The notes under the pieces: model-generated
The model's database searches: none
Seen by the model: only the letters and a program-made list of their open reading frames with translations
What the model was told of the DNA's origin: nothing
Assembly: GCA_022419385.1 (NCBI GenBank)
Contig: JAJUBI010000002.1
Span: 1,736,001-1,800,000 of the forward strand
Direction of reading: 5' to 3'
Source: Paraconiothyrium sp. Pb-2020
Lineage: Eukaryota > Ascomycota > Dothideomycetes > Pleosporales > Didymosphaeriaceae
Length of the DNA stretch: 64,000 nucleotides
Part shown: positions 23,326 through 34,806 of the stretch, piece after piece
Layout of the letters: every line of letters starts with the position of its first letter
How positions within the stretch are numbered: the stretch's first letter is position 1
Made by a program: the position numbers and the translations under genes

Positions 23326-24095
23326 CTTAAATGTAGAAGGTCAAGAAGTTGTGTTTGGAGAAGAAAGGTCAGGTAATTGTTAGAGATGTTATATGAACTG
23401 AGAAAACTCGCTGCTCATGCTGTCAGGAAAGCACGCCTAAATACACAGCGCGTGGCCGAAGCAGGAACAGAAGAGTTGCGCCGAGCTAGAAGGGTAGGCT
23501 GGTCGCTGCAGGCTTGAGTCTCGACAAGCAAATGCTATTACGTCTTCTCTAAAGTACGGACCTCGTTTATCTCCTGTCAACGCCAGTACGAGTCAAGGTG
23601 ATCCGTCTGGTGGAGCCTCACAAGGTGGTCTTTATCTGCTCCGCGGGATACGCATTCACTAGCATCTCGCCCTTCGATTTACCCTTTTCAGAAGGTCAAA
23701 TGAGGGTTGTCACTCAATCATCCTGCCGCACCGACGTCGGCGATGTACACGCCTCCCCGCATTCCAAGCCTTGGGTTATCTCCACATGATCCTCTCGTCT
23801 ACATGGACTTCTCGTGCCCAGAAACATTCCTTGTTAGGCAGTTTTGACGGCCACGATCGGCTCAAACAGGTGGGCCTAACTTCTTACCTACCTCTTGCGC
23901 TACGCTCAACGCGGCAGTTTGGAGGTCCACGCTAAATCCGCTAGCTTCCAATGGCGAACAGCCTGGTGGGAAAATGCGTCCCAATTAATGTCATGCACGA
24001 TTGTCATGCGTCGTTTATCTCCGCTTTGTGCCCATTAATACAACAAAGTCTCAGCTGCGACTACGAGACTACCAAATGTTGACGGGTCTCATTGC
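23326..24095. promoter_or_regulatory. Shared divergent promoter, RidA / DUF3445 genes
   Basis: About 770 bp between two divergent starts with no open frame of interest. No specific regulator site was identified. Confidence 0.5.
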
Positions 24096-25453
24096 ATGAT
24101 GGATTTATTTTTCAAATCATCCACCATTACGATCCTCGGTCTCGCGGCTTGCGTGCTGGTACTCGCGATTTCGGTGCTGCCGAGATTTCGAGGCACGAAG
24201 AAGCCTGTGGTACGGGCGAGTAGTTCTGGTGAGAAAGAGAAAGGCAAGTCCATCGCTTCAGTTTGAATAATATGAGCTGCGCCTAATCCGCGTCCGCAGG
24301 CGAGCAAGAAGCATTCCGAACGCCACTTCCAGAGCCAGCAAAAGGTTACAAGCTTGAGCTTACGGAACCGAAACTATACCGCCCATTCCGACATGGCAAA
24401 AATTTCATTACCATGGGTATCCGAAAGATGGACTGGAATGAATGGATCGAGATGGATTCAAACTTCGTCCGGTACCATGATATCAAGGTTCAGCAACTGG
24501 AGAAAGACATCGATGCTCATGTCGGATATGTCGACAATGAGATCACACAATTAGCCTGCTTTGAAGTCTACGAAGAACTGACGCAGTACCTCACACATCG
24601 CTTTCCAGAGATGTTCTTGCTGGAGGATGGTATTCTTAGGAATTCAGTGACGAAAGAAGAATTTCCGTACCCAGCTTCAACACCAAAGGAGGCTATGGCT
24701 ACGGCGGCGAAGCTGATTCAAGATGATATAGCACTCATGGTGTTGAATGACGGTAATTACGCAATTACAAATTTATATGACGAGGCCAATGCTAACACTG
24801 CTACAGATGGCCAATACCATCTCGATGCTGGCGCAGTCTGCCTCCCAGGCTTTTGGCGGCTAAAGGAGAAATTCAAGATGTCGCTCGACACGCTACACAT
24901 CGAAGCCGGCGTTCCTCATTACCAAGAAAAGCTCATGAAGTCGATGAACCGCTTCTTCGCTCGTATGACACCGGAACAGCCGGTGATCAGAAATAATGTG
25001 AGTTCTCTGTCCATGATTTTCCCGCTCCGTATAATTGCTCACGCTTTCATGAAGTTCTTCATTCAGCTTGACGACGGCCTCCATTGGTCCCACCGCATGG
25101 GCGATGAAAAGAACGTCGACCAAGTCGCATCCTGGGCGACCGCCAACTCGAAAGATCTCACCATCGACGAGATCCACTTTCGTTCAGAGCGGCAATCCTT
25201 GCGTCGTCTCCCTAAGTCTGGCGCTCTTATGTTCACCATTCGAACCTATTTCGAGCCTGTTACGGTCATTGCGCAGGAACCGCATGTGCCTGGTAGATTG
25301 GCAGAAGCAATTCGCGCATGGGACGAGACGGTCAGTCACTATAAGGGGAGGAGCCATTGGGAGGGGATAATGTTACCATATCTGGATGAGATGCATCGGA
25401 AGCAGGTGGAGAGCGGGGCGCTGGAGACGGAGGAGGGAGAGTTCCCGTTTTAG
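24096..25453 (+). CDS. DUF3445 protein, heme-dependent oxidative N-demethylase-like, membrane-anchored
   Basis: Four exons: 24096-24228, 24300-24752, 24807-24997 and 25067-25453, giving 387 residues. Exon 1 encodes an N-terminal membrane anchor (ITILGLAACVLVLAISVLP). The DUF3445 core follows, with the family start YRPFRHGKNFITMGIRKMD, then AGAVCLPGFWRLKEK and a C-terminal FTIRTYFEPV. The family includes bacterial heme-dependent dimethylamine demethylases, which turn a secondary amine into a primary amine plus formaldehyde. All junctions restore family sequence (LND/DGQYHLDAG, RNN/LDDGLHW). The first intron has a choice of donor in the same phase: GTGAGA at 24229 or a GC donor (GCAAGT) at 24244, so five residues are optional. 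The substrate is unknown. Confidence 0.82.
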
Positions 25454-25980
25454 GTAGACAGAAATCGGCAGAACTTGAAGCCGAACTCATATTTACCACG
25501 TCAACAATATGAAATCCAGATTCCACTAGATGATGTCGATGTTACGATCCATGCATGATGGACAAGTTTTAATCTCTTTTGTCGCGGGCCATCGTCTCAT
25601 TGAAGCGAAAAAGCTTCTCAGACACAATGCTCATCCTGATCATGCATCACGTGCATAAAGTCTTACTGTGCGATGAAGTGTTTGGCGAGGAAGCTGTGAT
25701 ATTGAAAGACTGTGTACGAGCTTAACCACACCTTGTTACGGCCAACTTTGGATCAGTGTGAACGAAAGTCAAGAATCATAAGTTTTTTCAGCTTAACTTG
25801 TAGTGGCTAAACCATATAACGCCTGAGAGTGATCCGATATAAATACAACTATTGTGACTACACGTTACACGCACCCGGATACCCCTGCCCATTGCACTCA
25901 AAACTTGTTCAGTATATTTCGTCAATCTCATCTGGCGGTCCGGTGAAATCTGGCTACAATTAGCATACCGTGCAAGGGTT
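25454..25980. other. Intergenic, convergent gene ends
   Basis: About 530 bp between the 3' ends of the DUF3445 and permease genes. Nothing else is recognisable. Confidence 0.5.
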
Positions 25981-27504
25981 CTAAGAGTGAGTCATCTTAC
26001 TTTTCCTTCCAGACATCGCATACCAGATACCACTCAGTGATACTAGGCCGAACAATACGACCGAAGCATAGTTCATCGAAACTTCGCTGACTGGAAGAGC
26101 CGTCGGCATGCTGAAGAGAATAAGCTCGAACAATATCCACGCAACCGCAAGGATATTTGCCACTGTGCCTGCGAAGTGGCCGACATTCCATCGCGCGCGT
26201 GAGACCTCTTTACGGCCTGTAGACAGACTGATGGCAATGGGAACCAGATATCCAATAGCCAGGGCTATGACTCCCACAGAAGCGAACGCTGTGAATGCCG
26301 CACTGCTCCCCAGGTTTATGAGTCCAAGAAGCATCTCGATGATCGTAACGAGGGCTAAAGCGTAGATGGGCGAGTCAGAGATGGTACGGGTCCAGACGTT
26401 AGCGAGCGGAAGTGCCTGATCGCGGGCGAAAGCCCACGTGCACCGTGAAGCGCCGGTAGTGATACTGATGGAGCAGAAAAGTGAGACCAAAAAGACCATG
26501 ACCATGAGAATTATGGTGCCGGCCTTTGTTCCCATCACCGTAGCAAGGACAAATGGTAGAGCTTGCCCATTGGGCGCCGCCAGAATGGCTTCGAGCGGTG
26601 GTAGTGTAAAGCAAAGTGGCAGGACGAAAAACAGCGAGGCGATGCCACCGATTGGTATGCAAAGAACGAGCGAGCGCGACACCTCTACCTCAGGGTCTGC
26701 ACATTCCTCCGTCATGGATGTTATCATGCCGATGGCTGAGAAAGCGTACGCTGGAGGCAATAAGCCGATGAAGAAGGTGAATCCTTGACCCCAACCCGAG
26801 AAGCTGGTATTATAATTCCCAAGAGCATAGGACGCTGAGTGTCGGCCTGATTTTGCTTGGATGGCGACGCCAACGAAGACGGCAATGATTGTAACGACGC
26901 TCCAAATTGCGGCCGCCGCGTCGACGATCGGTAGCATCCTATCTCCGAACGCACATATGGTAAACGTCAGGATGCATACAGCGTAGAAGATGAGTAGCAG
27001 TTCCCAGCTTGATGCAGTCCACTCCGGATGATAGACGGAGACGGTCGCCGCAATCAGGGAAGCAAATCCGAAATTGACGGACAGCGTGATGGTCCAATTG
27101 CCGATCAGCCAGAACCATCCTGTGATGAACGAGAGTAGTTTTCGCATGTTCTTGTGTTCGCCGCAGAGTCGGTAGGACCAGTAGTAGACGCCTGAAGAAG
27201 TGGGATACCGCGATGCGAGCTCAGCGAGTGAGACAGCCACAGCCCCATCAAGCACAAGGACAACGATGATGCCGACGAACATTGAGAGCTGACCACCGCC
27301 GTAGACGGAACTGATCATAGGCGAACCGAAGCCGTAAGGAACTGCGACAATAGCAAGAGCCATGCCGAGGATACTCCAGAAGGAGCGGTTTTTCTTGAGG
27401 GTTGTTGAGTATCCAAGTTGCACATGTTGGACGAGACCTTCGCCATGGTTCGTCGGTTCGTGTCCCATGATGTCGTCGAACTTTTTCTTTTCGGTGGTTG
27501 ACAT
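25981..27504 (-). CDS. Amino-acid/GABA/choline-type permease (APC superfamily)
   Basis: A single exon of 507 residues from the ATG at 27504, whose context is good; the frame is open further up but without ATG. About twelve hydrophobic helices are visible. The N-terminus has the family pattern LGYSTTLKKNRSFWSILGMA, and the second helix region shows ELASRYPTSSGVYYWSY, a hallmark of fungal GABA/amino-acid/choline permeases (UGA4, HNM1 and related). TEECADPEVEVSRS corresponds to the cytosolic loop between the middle helices. It should import an amino acid or amine across the plasma or vacuolar membrane. It is divergent from the aldehyde dehydrogenase across about 810 bp, which suggests shared control. 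The substrate cannot be fixed. Confidence 0.88.
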   Translation of the reverse strand: MSTTEKKKFDDIMGHEPTNHGEGLVQHVQLGYSTTLKKNRSFWSILGMALAIVAVPYGFGSPMISSVYGGGQLSMFVGIIVVLVLDGAVAVSLAELASRYPTSSGVYYWSYRLCGEHKNMRKLLSFITGWFWLIGNWTITLSVNFGFASLIAATVSVYHPEWTASSWELLLIFYAVCILTFTICAFGDRMLPIVDAAAAIWSVVTIIAVFVGVAIQAKSGRHSASYALGNYNTSFSGWGQGFTFFIGLLPPAYAFSAIGMITSMTEECADPEVEVSRSLVLCIPIGGIASLFFVLPLCFTLPPLEAILAAPNGQALPFVLATVMGTKAGTIILMVMVFLVSLFCSISITTGASRCTWAFARDQALPLANVWTRTISDSPIYALALVTIIEMLLGLINLGSSAAFTAFASVGVIALAIGYLVPIAISLSTGRKEVSRARWNVGHFAGTVANILAVAWILFELILFSMPTALPVSEVSMNYASVVLFGLVSLSGIWYAMSGRKSKMTHS

Positions 27505-28316
27505 CTTGGTTACGATGAAGAATTTGGAAGATGGCAATAATGACTGAATTGCGCAGGTACTGTCTCAAGAAAGACGACGAAGGCGTTTATGGCGTATATG
27601 GGTGGTGAATAAAGGGATCACGAGGGACTAGGTAAAGGAATTAGAAGCACTGGCAATTATCAGACTGCTGGTTCATGAAGGCGACCAATCAAGGACCATA
27701 TATTCGCCGGAGACAGGACTCGATCCGGCGCAACAGATAGCCATCTCGTGAGGCGTCGTCCGAAGCAGTAAGTAGATAGGCATCTTGAGGTATCATGCGG
27801 GGCCCCGGACTCGCGTGGAGTCATGTCTCGAAGCCACGAGTATCTGTAAGTCGGACAATTACCATGATTTTGGGCTGTCCCACTCCCAATGTGGCAGTTT
27901 GATAGGCATTCTTTAGCGTTCTGGCGGCAAGGGTGGCCAACGAGGTTGTGGGTCTGGTGGAGCGAGCTAAACCGTCTAGAAGCCGGGGAGCATAAAGCGC
28001 TAATCTTCGTAAGGCAACTTTGAGGGCAAAGAAAGACGATCGGCCCGAATCACGCCCAGCTCCTGCACACCTTAACCTCCCTTATCGAGCGCTCTCCTAC
28101 GGAGGCTTTAACCTGTTCGCGTGCAGCCATGATGCACTATGAGGGGCGTGAGCTTCTTTTGGTGCGGGGTTGCTTCCGACCCTCGGAAAGCTATGGAAAC
28201 CGTGTCTGCCAACTGATAGGGATATCATCTGCTCATCGCAGCTTCCAAATCAGCTTCGCTCTTCCCTCATTCCTTGCTTCATCTCTTCAGTCGATTTCTC
28301 TGTTTTAATACCCGCG
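27505..28316. promoter_or_regulatory. Shared divergent promoter, permease / aldehyde dehydrogenase
   Basis: About 810 bp between divergent start codons, without a coding signal. A pathway-specific site shared with the RidA/DUF3445 promoter would be expected if the cluster is co-regulated, but I could not establish one by eye. Confidence 0.5.
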
Positions 28317-30010
28317 ATGGCAGACTCAATTGAGCTCAGTGCACCTAACGGCGCCACCTGGACTCAACCCACTGGCCTTTTTATCGACAACAAATTTGTA
28401 GCAGCAAAGTCTGGCGAGACGCTGGAGACCATCAACCCTTACGATGAGTCCGTGATTGCAAAGGTAGCTTCGGGTGGTGCAGAAGACATCGACATCGCTG
28501 TAGCAGCAGCGCGCAAAGCATTCAAGTCACCCGAGTGGACTGACCTGTCCTCGGCTGAGCGTGGTGCGCTCTTGTGGAAGCTCGGAGACCTTTGCGAGAA
28601 GAATGCACACATCATTGCTACCATTGACGCATGGGACAATGGCAAGCCATATCAACAGGCGCTCGACGAGGATGTAGGCGAGACCATTGCTGTTTTCAGA
28701 TACTATGCGGGATGGGCAGACAAGATCTACGGTCAGACTATTGAGACATCTAAGGCGAAGCTGGCATATACGAAGCATGAGCCTCTCGGTGAGTTTAAAC
28801 AAACTATGTATCCAGGATTATCACTGACAAGCAGTAGGTGTTTGCGGACAGATCATTCCGTGGAATTTCCCAGTCATGGTTCGTTTTCAATAGTCCCTTC
28901 GTTCCAACGCTAACGGTCGCAGATGGCTGCTTGGAAGCTTGCTCCTGCGCTCGCGTGCGGTAATACCGTAGTGTTGAAGCCCGCAGAGCAGACACCGCTC
29001 AGCGCCCTCTACCTAGCCTCACTAATCAAAGAGGCTGGATTTCCTGCTGGCGTAGTCAATATTGTAAACGGTCTTGGCAGAAATGCTGGTTCGCGTCTTG
29101 CTGAGCATCCCAAAGTCGACAAGATTGCGTTCACTGGGAGTACGCTAACAGGCAAAGCCATCATGAAGGCTGCTGCGAGCAACCTCAAGGCCATTACGCT
29201 AGAGACAGGTGGCAAGAGCCCGCTTCTTGTTTTCGAGGATGCCGACCTAGAACAAGCTGTGAAGTGGTCTCATATGGGCATTATGGGTATGCTTTCTTTC
29301 TCAATCTATGCGTCACATTACTAAACCCCTTTTAGGTGGCGCAGGCCAAGTGTGTACAGCAACATCCCGTCTCTACATCCAGGATACTATATGGGACAAA
29401 TTCCTCGAGGCTTTCAAGAAGCACACCAAAGAGAATACCAACGTTGGCAGCCAGTTCGATGGCAACACCAACCACCCACCTCAGATCAATAAGGCCGCGC
29501 AGGAAAAGATTCTCGGATACCTTGACTCAGCGAAACTCGATGGTGCCGAGCTCATCCATGGAGGCAAGCAATCCGGCATCCCTGAGAAGGGCTATTTTGT
29601 CGAACCTGCCGTCTTCACTACCTCAAAGAACGATATCAAGATCGTACAGGAGGAAATTTTCGGACCCTTTGTGGTCATTCAACCGTTCAAGACCGAAGAA
29701 GAAGCCGTTGAGAAGGCGAACGATACTGAATATGGGCTTGGCGCTGCTGTCTTCACCAAGGACATTGTGCGTGGGCACAGGGTCGCAGGGAACATTGAGG
29801 CGGGCATGGTCTGGGTAAGCGCTTATGCTCTTGTTCTTGGTCGGCATATGCTAACACTAGCTACAGATCAACAGCTCCCAGGACTCCCATTTCGGCATTC
29901 CATTTGGAGGATATAAGCAATCTGGCGTTGGCAGAGAATTGGGACAGTACGCTCTCCAATCGTATACGCAGGTCAAGGCAGTGCATGTCAACCTAGGCAC
30001 CTGGCTATAA
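28317..30010 (+). CDS. NAD(P)+-dependent aldehyde dehydrogenase
   Basis: Five exons: 28317-28788, 28838-28878, 28923-29286, 29336-29814 and 29867-30010 (introns of 49, 44, 49 and 52 nt), giving 499 residues, the normal family length. It oxidises an aldehyde to the acid. Junctions restore GVCGQIIPWNFPVM/MAAWKLAPALACGN. The general base is in LETGGKSP (Glu about 265), and the nucleophile is the Cys of GAGQVCTATSR (about 299). QEEIFGPFVVIQPF and SHFGIPFGGYKQSGVGRELG complete the family signature. No targeting peptide is evident, so it is probably cytosolic. Its divergent partner is an amine-type permease, and the DUF3445 gene is nearby, so it could oxidise an aldehyde released from an amine. Confidence 0.94.
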
Positions 30011-30893
30011 GACCGAATTGTGGTGGTCTTCTTGTACAATTTGATATCCCTTCCTTATAGTGTAGCTTGCAATTGACGCATTTCCATGAATAACCAACGT
30101 GAACCCGCGATGATCAATGAATATTCCCAATGGGGAATGGGAAACTTCAGCCTGTATGATTCTTTCTTTAATGTTAGTGCTCCATACAGTAAGCAACCCA
30201 TTTGACTTTGTCAAATACGAGACCGAGCAGCACATGGTATTGGGTGACGTCTTCTTAGTCTTCGTCCGGCAGGACAACGATCGAAGTTTGAGTCCTTCTT
30301 GAACCACACTGTACAAGTACTTTCACTGGCGGCACTTGTGCATTTGGGGAGCGAACAGCACATGGCGCTTCTGGTGCTGAACTTTGGTCCCCGTACAGCC
30401 GAATGCGCATCGGTCCATGTACTTTGCTTCTGGGCTCTGCAAAGCGAACAGTAGCACGCTGATACGCTCAATTTCAGGGCTACGCAGGGCAAGCGGCCCA
30501 TAGATGTCTAGTCCGGCGATTTCAGTCCCCACAGAGGGAGCAGCATGTAATATTGCGCTGGGGTTACTTCTAGTCTTGGCGAAGAAGAGGAAAGTGGTGT
30601 GGTTCAAAAACCAGGACATAGTGCGCGCTTTTGTACTACCGGTGGGGCAAGCATGTCAGTGGTGTTCATCATCACCCAAAATATTCCCTGTTAAGGTAAA
30701 AAATCAAATACATCTTGTAGTGTTGAACTCATCTAATCGATCTATCTAAAGCCGAGCTAGTTCACACAAAACGCCAAACCCCATGCTGATGCCCTTCATT
30801 GCCCTTCTTTCATCCATTCCATGTCACTCATTCCCCTTGCCCTCTTTTATGTCTCATTGCCCGTTTGGTTCCTCCCAACTTCCGTTCTCTCTT
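30011..30893. other. Intergenic, with a possible TauD-like remnant
   Basis: The 3' ends of the aldehyde dehydrogenase and beta-synthase genes converge here. On the minus strand, about 30470-30560 reads PSVGTEIAGLDIYGPL, which resembles the N-terminal strand of fungal TauD/TfdA dioxygenases. The downstream iron-binding parts are not visible. If it is real, it is a short relic. Confidence 0.35.
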
Positions 30894-32288
30894 CTACTCC
30901 CCCTTCCCCTGCCTAACCATCCAACTCAGGAGGTCGACCTTTGTCACCACCGCCTTCGGCACCAACTCCTCGCCCACCCTCTCCGTAACCACAGCCGCCG
31001 CATTCCACTCGAAAAACTTCATAAGGTCTGACAGCTTGGTATCAACCGTGATTTCCACAAATTGTCTCCCAATATTTTTATCAGCACCTTCAAGCGACAG
31101 CCGTCCAAGGTCCTTGACAACCTCCTCCAGCTTGCGAAAGTCGAACATAACATCCTCCACTTTGGTCTCACCGGTAGCACGACCGGAAGATAGGTACGAA
31201 AGAACATTGCCCAAAGTCAGGAGGCCGACGAGTTTCGGTTTTCCCGCGGAGGAGTACAGAGAGACGGGCAGCTGGTCGAATCCTTTCTCACGCATAGTCT
31301 CGATGGCTTCGGAGCAGGGGGAGGAGGTGGGAATCGTGGTGATGGGTTTAAGGCGGAGAGCGGCGATGGTGGCGCCTGCGAAGGCGTCTTTGTGGGCGAC
31401 AGAATTCGTGCGGGAGCGGGGGGCGTTAGGGTGATGGGGGGTGTTGGGGGGAGGAGAGAGTTTGCGGCGAGCCAGTCGTCGTCGACGAACTGTTGGTGCG
31501 TTAGCATGTGTTGGTTTGAGTAGTGAAAAGGGGGAGGGAGAATGAGGGGAAGGGAACATACCTTGCTCAAATAACTGCGAATCGAGTCAGGGCAGACGAC
31601 GACAACGACATCGTGCTCTCCCAGCTGCAACTCCTCAATCGCCTTAACCGCCGCATCCAGCGCGCTACCGCTGCTGCCACCACACAAAATTCCTTCTTCT
31701 GAGATGAGCCGGCGGGCATATTGGAACGCCGTCCGATCATCCGTCTTATACCACTTATCCACCACCTGCTGCTCCAATACATCGGGAATGAAATCATACC
31801 CAATGCCCTCCACCTTATACGGTTTATCCTTGAACTCATCGTTCAACTGCGTCGGCAGCGCAAGGATGCTGCCTTGAGGATCCGCCGCCACGATCTTCAC
31901 GTCCCTCTTGTGCTTGTGGATCCCGCGCGCAATGGCCGTCACGGTGCCCCCCGTTCCTGCGCCGGCTACAATACATGTAACCTTTCCCCCCGTCTGTTCC
32001 CAGATTTCCTCGGCCGTGCCGTGCTCATGCGCGAGGGGGTTATCCGCGTTAGTATATTGGTCGAGGATGTGCGCATTAGGCAACTCCTTCACTAACCTCC
32101 TCGCAACCCCGATGTGTGATTCTGGGGAATCCCAAGCCGCACTCGTCGGCGTTCTAACCACCTCCGCTCCCAACGCTTTCAAGACTGCCACCTTCTCCGG
32201 GCTCATCTTCTCCGGCAACGTAATGACGACCTTATACCCTTTGACCGCGCCCACAAGCGCAAGTCCAATCCCCGTGTTCCCTGAGGTG

Positions 32289-32323
<35 letters not shown>

Positions 32324-32533
32324 GCTGCGCTCGGCTTCTTCGACCATGCGGAGCGCAATGCGGTCTTTGACGCTGCCGCCGGCATTGAACATCTCGAGCT
32401 TTGCGTAGACGGTGGGCTTGAGCCCCAGCGATTGGGGGATCTTGTTCAGGCGGACGAGAGGCGTATTACCGATTTGTTGGGTGATGTTGTCCATGACGAC
32501 AGGAGGAATTGCGGGGCGGGTTTTGGTCGACAT
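30894..32533 (-). pseudogene. CYS4: Cystathionine beta-synthase with an apparent frameshift
   Basis: The enzyme condenses serine and homocysteine to cystathionine. Exon 1 (32533-31562) starts at the ATG MSTKTRPAIPP and holds the PLP lysine in NAGGSVKDRIA (Lys56), TSGNTG, and the glycine loop GAGTGGT. A 72-nt intron (31490-31561, GTATGT..CAACAG) joins SYLSK/FVDDDWLAANSLL. The frame then runs into Pro-rich nonsense, while another frame continues the real protein: AHKDAFAGATIAALRLKP and the C-terminal CBS domain to WMVRQGKGE (stop at 30894). Exon 2 is 596 nt, one short of a multiple of three, so one missing base is the simplest cause. Three G6 runs (31418-31423, 31436-31441, 31446-31451) lie in the switch zone. 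A sequencing error is likely, and the intact protein would be about 522 residues. Confidence 0.85.
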
Positions 32534-34806
32534 AGTGGGCAACTGTTTGGTGCTTGTAGTTGTCGAAGAGCTGGCCTAAGGTACAGGTAGGGGTGGCGTG
32601 GCGGGGCACGAGGATGAAGAACGAAGTCCGTCCGTCTGCTGACCGGCGATTTTCTGGTGAGGTAGACTTGGACAGAAGTTGTTGTGAAAGAGAGAACGAA
32701 GTGGCTACAATGTCGCAAAGCAGGCCTTCAATAGCGCAAGCTGTCAAAAAACAAAGTCTTTCGACATTTAGACGTCTTTGCACGTTGACCCGCCACTAGC
32801 CGGCCCACACGCCTCGGTTCCAGCCCACCAGCCAGCGGACGCCATGCCATTTACGGAACGCCATCAGCCCTACAACCGAGCACTGTGATGGTACACGAAA
32901 CATCCACTGATAATATTTTTCCTCTCGCAATGTCGCGGCTTGACTCCACCTCGACTACTATTACTAACGTCAGTATCGATTCTCGACCCTTTATGAACGT
33001 GCGACCAACATGTGCAACTATCGCGATCATGCAGCCGGCATTTCGACCACTGCCGACACCCAGCATTCGCTGCCAATGTAGCACAATGTGAACCCGCGCA
33101 GCACATTTATACCCAACCTGCGGAGAGGAAATTGAGCCTGAAGATCTATCATGCAGACTGTGGTTGTACAATGGCGGAAAGGGCTTTGCCAACCCTTGTC
33201 TCTACATTCGAAGACTTTCTGATACCTGGCCAGAAAAGGTATGGTAAAAGCGCACCTGATTTCGATGGAGTCTTGCGAATTGCCTAGAGAGGTGTGACGT
33301 ACGCCGCTGCTGTCCTTGCGCGCGTACCTGCACCCGAAAGGCATCCTGCAGAGAGATAGATGAGGTGATGCTCTAGTTGAACAGGGATGGTGACGAAGTC
33401 CGTTGGCGCTCAGCAAGGCTCAAGAAGGCCCGAGAGCAAGCGCAAATCAGACCACTTGTACCTTCTGGGAAGCCATCCGTAGCCTCCGCATCCTTCCCTT
33501 CCCGTTGAAGTAGGGGTGGAGCGGAGCGCGCCCTGTTCAGTGGCGCACGCATCAGCTTATGACAGGGGCAGCACACATCGAGCAGGGGTAGGGCGAAACA
33601 AGGATTGGTAAGTACCTGGGGCGTATCTCTGTGGTGGTCTGTGGTGGGTATGAGATCTGATGTATGCCTGTGCTTGGTCGTAGGGACCGGGTGCTGCGGA
33701 AATGATACGGCTATCAACGATACTCGTAATCGGCAAATATTCCCACCTCACGGACGAGTTTGTATGTTCACAGTCAGCAAACCACTACGTCCGGACCGCA
33801 CCGGTTTTCATTCGATTCGTCGTCACTAGACAAGGACCCTATCTCGCGAGGCCTGTGCTGTGGTGAGGTGGTTTGCCCTGCTCTCGGGCCTTCTTGAGCC
33901 TTGCTGAGCGCTATGCTGTGGGTCCATGTAATCCCGAATGTCTCACTGACACGAGGGTTAGGTACCCTGCCATCACCACGCGTCGAGCACGGTGTTTGAG
34001 AGGGTCTCGAGAGATGGTGCGGTCAGCTGACTGGTTGCGAAGAGGGTGTGAAGACCCTGTTGAGGTGCTATCAAAGCTTGAATCGTTATCGATGCTGTCG
34101 CCAGCGCGATAGACAAGATAGTGTTGTACTGCTTCCTTATGTCGAAGAGGCTTCGGCGCGGACATTGGCTTCGAAAACGGGCCGAAGCGCCGCACTAGTC
34201 CTTCAACGTAGCCCAGCAATGCCCTATACAAGCAACGACTGTGACCACGAGTCTGAGATGTAAGCCATCAGCCCCGTGCCCCGAGCAGACCGAACTAGAC
34301 AAGTCTGTGGGGAGAGCAGGGTTACTGATTCGTGGCTGTAGGGCTGAAGATTTGGTCCCACCTGTTTCCTCAGCCCTGCGAACCAACTTGACCGTCATAG
34401 GGCAACGCAAAAAATAGCGCACCGCACGTCAGACGCTAAACCTGATCGTCATTTGCTGGGCCCGAGTATTGGGGAAAACATGCGGTGTAATGATCCCAGC
34501 AAAGAGGCGCTGGTTCTTGTCATGATTTGATAGTAGTATAGGTAGTTTCTTGCACGCAAATGTTTTGTGTCCACCCCATAAACTTGCAATGTGGCGGGTT
34601 GGAGCTTGATGGCTTGTGAAACAGAGGAAGATTGGCTCAATCGCCTACTTCTCCTCCGGCGGAGAGGGTTTGCAAGACCATCCAGCGTCTCCCACTGGTT
34701 CGGATAGGTGAGTGGGAGCGGTGATGATGCTTGTATGCGAAGCAGGATCCCACGGGCCATGGATAAGGCTGATTCGAAGGACGATGGTCGAACCGAAGAG
34801 GCGCCT
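32534..34806. other. Intergenic, about 2.3 kb, contains an inverted-repeat element
   Basis: The part next to 32534 should hold the beta-synthase promoter. No protein is recognisable. The inverted repeat at 33406-33911 is the main structure. Confidence 0.5.
33406..33911. repeat. Perfect 33-bp inverted repeat, 440-bp spacer (MITE-like?)
   Basis: The left arm 33406-33438 begins GCGCTCAGCAAGGCTCAAGA, and its exact reverse complement is at 33879-33911. All 33 bases pair, and pairing stops at both ends. The unit is 506 bp and carries no transposase. I see no convincing target-site duplication next to the arms. It could be a non-autonomous DNA transposon (MITE) or two opposed copies of a short dispersed repeat. 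Confidence 0.7.

Noticed and set aside
30894..31559. Separate 221-codon CBS-domain gene
   Set aside because: It is the C-terminal part of the cystathionine beta-synthase gene in the shifted frame, directly continuing the family sequence.
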